DNA of 64,000 nucleotides, from NCBI RefSeq assembly GCF_004331685.1, contig NZ_SJSM01000002.1, positions 558,001 through 622,000 on the forward strand, written 5' to 3'. Below are positions 33,151 through 41,200 of the stretch, piece after piece. Numbering within the stretch: the stretch's first letter is position 1; the number at the start of each line of letters is the position of its first letter. This DNA comes from Pedobacter hiemivivus (GTDB lineage: Bacteria > Bacteroidota > Bacteroidia > Sphingobacteriales > Sphingobacteriaceae). The position numbers and the translations under genes were made by a program. The notes below the pieces were generated by a model. That model was not told the origin of the DNA. It searched no databases and worked only from the letters and a program-made list of their open reading frames with translations.

Positions 33151-35085
33151 TTATCTAATGACCATCAATGATCCGCTGAGTGGTTTTAGTCCTGGTTCTA
33201 AATAGATCATATAATAATATACACCCGCCGGAACGTCTTCATTTCTGTGTTTCCCATCCCATGGTTTTGCATAGCCATCACTTTGAAACATCATTTGTCC
33301 ATAACGGTTCATGATTTTTACGCTCGGATTGGCATAGGTGTCAATGGCGATAATATTCCAGATGTCATTGATTCCATCCCCATTAGGACTAAAGGAATTT
33401 GGGACAATCAGTTTTTCATATACTTCAATAAAAACGTCGCTGGTAATACTTGTACAGCCAGTACTCGAAAGTACATTTAAGGTGTAAGTGGTGCTAACAG
33501 GTGGTTTTGCTGTTGGGGTTAATTTAAATGGATCATCCAGGTAATCTGTCGGAGTCCAAAATACCTGACCTACGTTATCTCCTGATACTGATCCATTAAT
33601 AACTGTTTTGTTTCCTTTAAGGATTTTTAGATCAGGGCCAGCTGCAGCGATTAGATCTTTATAAACCTCGACTGTAATTTGAGCGCTTGATCCACATAAA
33701 CCATTAGAAGCATAAACTGTATAAGTAGTGGTTCTTGCTGGATTTGCCATCGGATCTGGAATGTTAGTTGCCGATAAACCTGTGGCCGGTACCCAGCGGT
33801 AGGTGCTGCCGCCATTAGCGTTTAACTTTACGGATGAACCTTTACAAATCGGGGCAACCAGATCTATTGTAACTATAGGTTCTGGTAATAAAGTTACAGT
33901 AGTCGAAGTACTGGCTTCGCATCCAGCGCCATTGGTCACCGTAACCGTATAGGTGCCTGCCATATTAGCTGTAGCATTGTTAATTATGGGAGATTGTTGA
34001 TTAGAGCTACTGCCATCAGGGAAGGTCCATTTGTAAGAACTGGCGTTGCTTACAGATAATTGAATAGGATCACCAACGCAAACAGTTATGGGGTCATTAG
34101 CTATGGGGATGGCGGGTGGGGGGCTTACATTTAACTCAAATGTGGGTGAGTTTGCCCGACAGTTAGGCGAGTTGATATTGCCATTTTCGGCTACTAAAAG
34201 TCTGTATTTGTAACTGCCAACTTGTGCGTTTACAAAGGGCTTAGTGTACTTGTTTGTGGTTTGTGTAGGCATATCTTGCCATACGCCGCTCGCATCCATT
34301 TCCTGCCACAGGTATTGCGGGTTTGTATAAACTCCTGGGGTTGGCTCTGCTGATAAGTCAAAGTTTTTGGTTTCACCAATGCACAGGCTTTTATTTGGTG
34401 TAATTACTCCGTCAATGGAAGGGATAATTACTGGTCCGCAGACACTAAAGGTGATGTCGTCTAGAGCGAAATCATTTCCACCGCCGCCTAAGCCATTGTT
34501 CATTATTTTTACCACTACTTCGGTAACACTTGCATCTGTCTTAAACGTTGTAGAATATCGTTTCCAGTCGGTACTGCTGCCTTCCGGAATTGGATCTGTG
34601 TCAAATTGCTTAATGAGTACTCCGGATGTGGTCTCAATAATGAACTTAAGGTTTGGCCGGATTCCCTGTCTAGCCATAACGTTAATTATCCATGCTCCAA
34701 AATCATAGGTTGTACCTGGACAAAGATCTGGTATAGTCGCCTGGTAAAATATTCCAGCTTGATGCTGATCGGCATTGATGAGCATCATATACCCATCTGG
34801 GTCGTTGGGGGTATGATTGTTAACTTCTAGCCAATTTCTTTGTGAAACCTGGCTCATACCGGCCGTTGTCTTTACAATTGTATACTGTCCATCATCGGGG
34901 AAATCCACGTCGTCGTACTCGTAATTTGTTTTATCCGGAATGGCAGGTCCACGATCAATGGTGCCTCTACCAAAGTCATACTTCCTTACCGGATCTCCTA
35001 TAGAACCGGCACAAGTTTGAGATTTGGCATTACCTATTGTTAGAATAAGTAGGAATAACAAGAAAACGTTAGTTTTAGAGATCAC
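33151..35085 (-). CDS. Secreted PKD/Ig-like surface protein with CHU_C (type IX) C-terminus
   Basis: The 644-residue protein has a signal peptide (MISKTNVFLLFLLILTIGNA), an N-terminal jelly-roll-like region (about 60-215), and Ig-like or PKD-like repeats in which SYKWTFPDGSSSNQQSP and TYTVTVTNGAGC are typical. The C-terminal gliding-motility-associated domain follows (IVPNSFSPNGDGINDIW, NRYGQMMFQS, DVPAGVYYYMIYL). This C-terminus directs export by the type IX system and anchoring at the surface. It probably acts in adhesion. It is transcribed away from the acyl-CoA reductase gene start on the same strand, with a 31-nt gap. Confidence 0.92.
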   Translation of the reverse strand: MISKTNVFLLFLLILTIGNAKSQTCAGSIGDPVRKYDFGRGTIDRGPAIPDKTNYEYDDVDFPDDGQYTIVKTTAGMSQVSQRNWLEVNNHTPNDPDGYMMLINADQHQAGIFYQATIPDLCPGTTYDFGAWIINVMARQGIRPNLKFIIETTSGVLIKQFDTDPIPEGSSTDWKRYSTTFKTDASVTEVVVKIMNNGLGGGGNDFALDDITFSVCGPVIIPSIDGVITPNKSLCIGETKNFDLSAEPTPGVYTNPQYLWQEMDASGVWQDMPTQTTNKYTKPFVNAQVGSYKYRLLVAENGNINSPNCRANSPTFELNVSPPPAIPIANDPITVCVGDPIQLSVSNASSYKWTFPDGSSSNQQSPIINNATANMAGTYTVTVTNGAGCEASTSTTVTLLPEPIVTIDLVAPICKGSSVKLNANGGSTYRWVPATGLSATNIPDPMANPARTTTYTVYASNGLCGSSAQITVEVYKDLIAAAGPDLKILKGNKTVINGSVSGDNVGQVFWTPTDYLDDPFKLTPTAKPPVSTTYTLNVLSSTGCTSITSDVFIEVYEKLIVPNSFSPNGDGINDIWNIIAIDTYANPSVKIMNRYGQMMFQSDGYAKPWDGKHRNEDVPAGVYYYMIYLEPGLKPLSGSLMVIR

Positions 35086-35116
35086 CTTTTTTATTTAAAA
35101 CTAAAGATAATGCTAT

Positions 35117-36139
35117 TTAATTAATTGTGTTTAAAAATTCTATCGTATTTACATTATCAGCATAATCCCAAAGTTTAGGCGTCTGACTTTGTCCAAAGCC
35201 CAAAACTGCTGTATCCAATTTTAATGCGGCATTACTTACTACACATTGAATATCCTCAGCTTTACTGCTTAACAGTTCTTCCAGCTGTTCAACATTGGTA
35301 TAAGTTTCATAATATAAAACAGCCAAGGGTGATGAAAGACTTTCGCCTTCAGTTAACAATAAAAAGCCGTTATCATAATGATGTTTTAGGTTCACCAGGT
35401 AAATAGACTTGTTATAATCATAGTTGTTGTTGTATTTAAAATGATTGATAATGTCTTTAAATCCTTCGATAGGCTCAAAAAAGTTTTTGATGTCATAGCC
35501 TTCAGGAATATACAGTTTAGACACGTTGCGGCATCCTAAGCCAAAATAATCGAATATATCATGTCCCAGAAGCGCTAATTCCGCTGCGCTTTCATTCCCG
35601 GTGATTACGGCGGCACTATTTCTATTTTTTCTGATGATGTTTGGTCCTTTGCCAAAATAAAACTCAAAATATCTTGATGTATTGTTACTACCAGTCGCAA
35701 TTACAGCATCAAAATCCTTCAAGCGATCTACATAAACAATCCGATCTGCAAGTAAAGGTTCGATCTTAACCAGTTGAGCAAGTAAGGCAGGTAGCAATTT
35801 ATCATCAGCTGATGAGAGTTTTATTAAGGCTATATTTCCTGTAGCAAGCACCGAAATCACGTCTTGAAAGCCCACCATCGGTATATTACCAGCTAAAATT
35901 AAACCAACTTTTTTTGGTGTATCACTTACCCGAATGTCCTTAAACCAGGTCTCCAAATCCTGCTGATTTAGCATCTGATGTAATGAATTTAAAGCCCTTT
36001 GTACCTCCGCCTCAGTAAACCACGCATTGTGATTAGATGCCGAAAAGATCAGGTTTTTGAAATCTTCGCTGGGTTCAGCAATGAAGTTACTTAGTTTTTT
36101 AAATGCAATAATTAATTTTTCGCTATTAAGGATTGGCAT
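35117..36139 (-). CDS. LuxC-like acyl-CoA reductase
   Basis: The 340-residue protein has a short aldehyde-dehydrogenase-like fold. GLILAGNIPMVGFQDVISVL resembles the LuxC/acyl-CoA reductase signature, and the candidate catalytic Cys is in FGLGCRNVSKLYIP. It should reduce an acyl-CoA or acylated carrier to the aldehyde with NADPH. It diverges from a small 4Fe-4S ferredoxin gene, a neighbourhood often kept in Bacteroidota, though the biochemical link is unclear. Confidence 0.85.
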   Translation of the reverse strand: MPILNSEKLIIAFKKLSNFIAEPSEDFKNLIFSASNHNAWFTEAEVQRALNSLHQMLNQQDLETWFKDIRVSDTPKKVGLILAGNIPMVGFQDVISVLATGNIALIKLSSADDKLLPALLAQLVKIEPLLADRIVYVDRLKDFDAVIATGSNNTSRYFEFYFGKGPNIIRKNRNSAAVITGNESAAELALLGHDIFDYFGLGCRNVSKLYIPEGYDIKNFFEPIEGFKDIINHFKYNNNYDYNKSIYLVNLKHHYDNGFLLLTEGESLSSPLAVLYYETYTNVEQLEELLSSKAEDIQCVVSNAALKLDTAVLGFGQSQTPKLWDYADNVNTIEFLNTIN

Positions 36140-36167
36140 AATTCCAATGATTTTAAAGTTTATGTGT

Positions 36168-36175
36168 TATATTTG
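36168..36175 (+). promoter_or_regulatory. Candidate -7 element of the 4Fe-4S ferredoxin gene
   Basis: TATATTTG is an exact TAnnTTTG match 41 nt before the ATG. No TTG is seen at the expected upstream spacing. Confidence 0.5.
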
Positions 36176-36216
36176 CTGTTGCAAAGGTAAACTTAGCAAT
36201 AGATATAGACGAAGAC

Positions 36217-36567
36217 ATGGCTATTAAAATAACAGACGAATGCATTAACTGCGGAGCATGTGAGCCTGAATGCCCAAATAATGCAATTTACGATGCAGGC
36301 ACAGCCTGGAGATTTTCAGATGGTACCAATTTAAATGGTATTATTGATTTTGGAGGCAAAGAAATGGACGCAGAGAGTGCTCAAGAAGCAGTATCTGACG
36401 AAGTTTATTATATCGTTTCCGATAAATGTACAGAATGCAAAGGCTTTCATGACGAGCCTCAGTGCGCAGCGGTATGCCCTGTAGACTGTTGTGTTGATGA
36501 TGAAGATGTACGTGAAACTGAAGAAGAACTTTTGGCCAAAAAAGCCTGGTTACATCAGGAAAACTAA
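36217..36567 (+). CDS. 4Fe-4S dicluster ferredoxin
   Basis: The 116-residue protein has two cluster sites: CINCGACEPECPNNA (Cys9, 12, 15, 19) and a second, looser site CTECKGFHDEPQCAAVCPVDCC. A long spacer of about 50 residues separates the two halves. It is like the YfhL-type ferredoxins common in Bacteroidota. It is divergent from the acyl-CoA reductase gene and is followed by a strong hairpin. Confidence 0.93.
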   Translation: MAIKITDECINCGACEPECPNNAIYDAGTAWRFSDGTNLNGIIDFGGKEMDAESAQEAVSDEVYYIVSDKCTECKGFHDEPQCAAVCPVDCCVDDEDVRETEEELLAKKAWLHQEN

Positions 36568-36583
36568 GCCTACAAGCTAATAA

Positions 36584-36616
36584 AAAGGGCCAACTCCTAT
36601 AAAGAGTTGGCCCTTT
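36584..36616. terminator. Hairpin terminator between ferredoxin and UspA genes
   Basis: A perfect 13-bp stem, AAAGGGCCAACTC (36584-36596) with GAGTTGGCCCTTT (36604-36616). The minus-strand side has a T-rich tail (TTTTTATTA); the plus-strand tail is short. Confidence 0.8.
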
Positions 36617-36640
36617 GCATGTGTTGCTATATCGTTCTTA

Positions 36641-36707
36641 GGGCTTTGCTGCGACTATGGCCCCAGCAAGGCCCCACCAACACCCCAGCAATGCCCCGGA
36701 AAGGCCC
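36641..36707. repeat. 11-nt unit repeat array with inverted first unit (element A)
   Basis: Four direct 11-mers lie end to end at 36664-36707: CAGCAAGGCCC, CACCAACACCC, CAGCAATGCCC, CGGAAAGGCCC. A reverse-complement copy (CAGCAAAGCCC) is at 36641-36651. The GC-rich array sits in the convergent gap between the ferredoxin and UspA genes. Architecture is shared with 53036-53124. Confidence 0.75.
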
Positions 36708-36731
36708 GCGGAATTATAGACTGGTTGTCTC

Positions 36732-37187
36732 TTAGTCCTTCTCTTCGTATTTATTCGGAATGATCAAAACTGGGCAGGCCGATTTTCTGGCTACGTGCTC
36801 CGCAACGCTCCCCATTAAAAAATGATAGATGCCTGTACGTCCGTAAGTTCCAATCACAATTAGATCAGATCCCCAGTCGTCAGACTGCTTAATAATCCCA
36901 TGCGCAGCATTATCAATTACACTAAAATACGTGGTTGATACGCCATGACTAAATTTGTTTTCTATTTCTTTTAATAATAGATGGCTATTCTCTTCGCTGT
37001 TGTCGTAGGTTTCTAAAAATACAGGAGCCAACGTTAAATCTGGATTAATGTTTGCCGGTATAGGTTCTATGATGTTGACCAATGCAACCTCTGCACCAAA
37101 GGTTTTTGCCAACTCATAACCCGTCTTGGCTGCTTTTTCTGAGCAGGTACTATTATCTACGGCAATTAAAATCTTTTTGAGGTTCAT
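36732..37187 (-). CDS. uspA: Universal stress protein, UspA family
   Basis: The 151-residue single-domain protein has the ATP-binding type signature GTYGRTGIYHFLMGSVAEHV (G-x2-G-x9-G-S) and KILIAVDNSTCSEKAAKTGY at the start. It is a cytoplasmic stress protein of unknown specific role. It is convergent with the ferredoxin gene across the 11-mer repeat array. Confidence 0.93.
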   Translation of the reverse strand: MNLKKILIAVDNSTCSEKAAKTGYELAKTFGAEVALVNIIEPIPANINPDLTLAPVFLETYDNSEENSHLLLKEIENKFSHGVSTTYFSVIDNAAHGIIKQSDDWGSDLIVIGTYGRTGIYHFLMGSVAEHVARKSACPVLIIPNKYEEKD

Positions 37188-37318
37188 GGTGTTTATCTTA
37201 AAAGGTTAATATTAGCTCATCATTTGAATCAATCATTTCAACAAAAAATAAATGATGTGTATGAAAATAACAAATTAACCCCATAAAAGTTTAAATTTAT
37301 GCCATTGATTTTATCATT

Positions 37319-38101
37319 ATGGAACAAGAGTTTGGGATTTGCAGAGTAGCTGTAGCACCTTTAAGAGCCGGGACTTCGGATAAAGCCGAGATTGCATCTC
37401 AGCTATTGTTTGGCGACCATGTCGAAATACTTGAAAAAACCGATAAGTGGTGGCTGGTACGCAATGGCTACGATGGCTATGAAGGTTGGATGGATTATAA
37501 ACAACTCGGTAGCCTTAACCATGAGCAGTTTGTTAAAAATCAAGACTGTGATCACCTGGCACCTGCACAGCTTGCTAATGCCGTTGTTGCAGCCGATGGT
37601 AGTAAGTATTTCCTTGCGGCAGGTAGTAATTTACCAGCTTATGCGGGTGGATGTTGCTATCTTGGAGATGAGAAATTCGAAATTTCCTTTTCGCCTAAGC
37701 TGATCAAATCCAATACTTCTGTTGATGAACTTGTCGATACGGCCCTGTTCTTTCAGAATGCACCTTATTTATGGGGCGGCCGAACCGTATTTGGGGTAGA
37801 TTGCTCTGGTTTTGTCCAAAATGTATTTAAACTAAATGGTATCAAGTTATTCCGCGATGCATGGCAACAAGCAGAACAAGGCACCGTGGTAGATTTTTTG
37901 CCGGAAGTAAAGACCGGAGATTTGGCTTTTTTTGACAATGCCGAGGGACGCATTACTCATGTCGGGATGATGCTAAATTCAGGCGAAATCATCCATGCTT
38001 CCGGAAAAGTGCGGATAGATCCGATGGACAATCAGGGAATTTACAATGCCGAATTGGGCAGATATACCCATAATCTAAGAATCGTAAAGCGCTTTATTTA
38101 A
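37319..38101 (+). CDS. NlpC/P60 peptidoglycan hydrolase with N-terminal SH3 domain
   Basis: The 260-residue protein has SH3b-like sequence (about 5-65: DHVEILEKTDKWWLVRNGYD) and a C-terminal NlpC/P60 domain with VDCSGFVQ (Cys162), ITHVGMML (His214) and IIHASG (His226). It resembles gamma-D-glutamyl-diamino acid endopeptidases of the YkfC type. No signal peptide is visible, so it may act in the cytoplasm on recycled muropeptides instead of on the wall. It is transcribed alone. Confidence 0.92.
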   Translation: MEQEFGICRVAVAPLRAGTSDKAEIASQLLFGDHVEILEKTDKWWLVRNGYDGYEGWMDYKQLGSLNHEQFVKNQDCDHLAPAQLANAVVAADGSKYFLAAGSNLPAYAGGCCYLGDEKFEISFSPKLIKSNTSVDELVDTALFFQNAPYLWGGRTVFGVDCSGFVQNVFKLNGIKLFRDAWQQAEQGTVVDFLPEVKTGDLAFFDNAEGRITHVGMMLNSGEIIHASGKVRIDPMDNQGIYNAELGRYTHNLRIVKRFI

Positions 38102-38207
38102 GCTGTTTTTAACTTAGTTTAACTTTCGTGACATAGTGTTGCTAATTTAATTGTACTAGTTTTATGGAATTAACGATTTGTTGCATCCATATTACAAATA
38201 CTATATT

Positions 38208-41200
38208 ATGAAGCATCTTTTACGCTCTACCTTCCTGATCATCTGTGCTACAACATCTCTTTTCGCTCAGAAGAAATTAACCAATAGCCGCACTGCTGGG
38301 GCTTACACCTACATCTACAAATTAACAGATAAGGAAGCCTTTTCCCTTGCCTCGGTAACCAATCAGGCGCTTAATGATGGCTTTTTACATACCCTCGTCG
38401 ATTCATTTTATAATGTTAAAAACAGTAATTATCTGAAAAAGCTTCCTTATGGCAATTATGTACAGGTTAACCCCGTGAAAAATGAATTGCTTTATAAGCT
38501 GATGCCAGAGAATAATGTGAATCTCCAGTTTATAAACAATAGAAAGGACTTCCAATTTGTCATTACCGATTTGAAGGGGAATGTGATTAAGGATGCTCAG
38601 GTAAAAGTAGGTAAACGTAAAACGATAAAATATAATGATAAAGCGGGATTATATATCAGTAAGGCAGAGAAGCTACCTGTAATTACAGTCCGCCATGATG
38701 GGATAAGTAATTATTTTACATACAAGGAAGAAGGGAATTATAAGCCGCGTATTTCGCCACAAAAACAAGCAAAGGAGAAGCGATTGTATAATGCGGTTAA
38801 TGGAATACATGGAACAGTTGAGCTAAAGAAACCGAAATATACCGGTTATATGGTGTTTAATAAGCCCATGTATAAACCTCTGGATACCGTCAAATTTAAG
38901 GCGTATCTGGTAACTGCCAAGGGGATAGCATTAAAAGATAAACCTTTAAGAGTCGAGCTTTATAAGGAATGGGAGGGGCCTGGAACAGTGCTTACTACAC
39001 TAAATCCTTATCGGGAAGGTGGCTATGAGTATAGTTTTGTATTGGCTGATAGTCTGCAGTTAAAGTTGGACAGGAATTATAAGATTGTGTTAAAGGAGGA
39101 GACCAAAGAAGGCTGGATAGAAGTTTTTCAAAGTAATTTCCGTTATGAAGATTATGAGTTGAAATCTGTTAACTTTTCTGTGAGATCGGATAAGAATGAA
39201 TACAGCCCCGGCAACCCTGTTACCGTATTTTTGAAAGCTGTTGATGAAAATGACCTGGCTGTGCCTGACGGTAGAGTGGAGGTTGCTGTGTTGAGCAGCT
39301 ATGCAACTAACTATTATGATGACCGAGTTTTTCTAAAAGATTCCTTATGGAAAACGAATATAGTACTTGATCCGGTTGGAGAAACTAAAATGGTATTGCC
39401 AGATAGTATTTTCCCGCGAGCAGATTTTAATTTTTCCATGTCATTCAGCTTCTTAAATAGCAATAATGAGCGCAGAACTGCTCGTAAGGATCTAAAATAT
39501 ACCATAAATAGCTCAGATGTAAAGTTTGATTTGAAAAATGATAGTTTGCATCTTGACTACCTTGTGCAGGGGAAATCAACTCCGCAAAAGGCAACCGTTT
39601 ACCTTTGGTATCCTTACACTGATGTGCGAGATTCTATTCAAGTGAATCTTCCTGGAGCGATTAAAATGGACTATCGGGTGACTGAGTATCGATTGAAAAC
39701 CGCTAATGGATTTAATGATAATATCAATTTGCAGAGTTTAAACGCTGGAATCGGTACAAATGCTAATCAAGGTAAGGATTCGGTTCGTGTTTTTGTGAAT
39801 AACCCTCATAAAATACCGTTTTGGTACACTGTTTTTTCTGAGGATAAAGTTCTTTCAAAAGGATTTACGACTCATTTGGATACCATTATAAGGCATTCCG
39901 GTGCAAAAGCCGCTCATATAAAATTAAACTATTTATGGGGTGGCAGGGAGTTGAGTACAGAAACGAGTACTTTCTATAATCCAAATGGATTAAATGTAAA
40001 GCTTTTATCGCCTGCTTTGGTTTATCCGGGACAAACGGTAAATATGCAAGTTAAGGTTACCGATTTTAACGATCGGCCAGTTGCAGCTACAGATGTTACA
40101 GCTTATGCTTATACTTCTAAATTTAAGAATGGGTATCGGGTCGCTTTGCCGAGTTTTGGGAAAGTGTTCCATGCGCGCAAATTAAACTCCCAATTTATAG
40201 GGACTGAATTGAGTTTAACAGGCCAAATGCGACTTACATGGGATAAATGGCGTAAAGAGTTGAACTTGGATACCATTGAATATTATAAATTTAGTCAGAC
40301 TAAGGATCTATATGCTATAGCAGAAGAAGGTGTTGATTCGCTGATGGCTGTAGTAGCCCCTTTTGTCGTTAAAAATGGAGCTATTGAACCTGTACATATT
40401 GTTTTTATTGATGATGTTCCTGTTTATTTTAGTCAGGCTAATCAGCTTAAGCGTTATGCGTTTTCTGTTAAACCAGGTAAGCATAACATTCGTATGCGTA
40501 CAGCAAGCCATGTGGTTTCACTGAATGATTATGAATTTGTAAAGGGTAAAAAAACAATTTTGAGTGTGGCTGCAGATGAACACAATATTAAGGCTGGAGT
40601 TACGGCGGTTACAAAGGAGCTTACTGATGGTGAAGCAACTCAAATAAGTCAGTATATGATCCGGATAGTGGATAATTTTGAAGGCGAGAAAAGTACAATT
40701 GCAACGGACAGTATTCCATATTTATTGAATTTTTCCAACTCTAATCCAACTCCAACCGATGTATATAGTTCGTTGTTGAGAGGAAGGAATGCTGAAAAAG
40801 CTAGCCTGCTGGTAGGTCCTTTCACTCAAAATTACTTACATTTTAGATCGGGAGGACTTTACGAAACGTTTGTTAAAGAACCCGGTTACACTTATACTTT
40901 TCTACCAGGGTTACTTAAGCAGAAATCATATGAAACTCCTAATGGCTTAAATAGACTTTTATCCTCGGTTAATGGTGCTGAAGATTATAAACAATATCCT
41001 GTTAAAAAGGGCGAAGTGGATAGCATCTGGAGTGATTATCTTGATTTAAGAAGTAGCACAATGACATTGTTTGGAAACAGGTATTACTACGGAAAAAATT
41101 ATGGTCGGTTGTTGATGAAGGTTGATTCGAGTGTGATGAAGGGGATGCCTTATTTAAAGAGTATCATCATTTGTAAATATGATGAGCCAGATTTTTTAAT

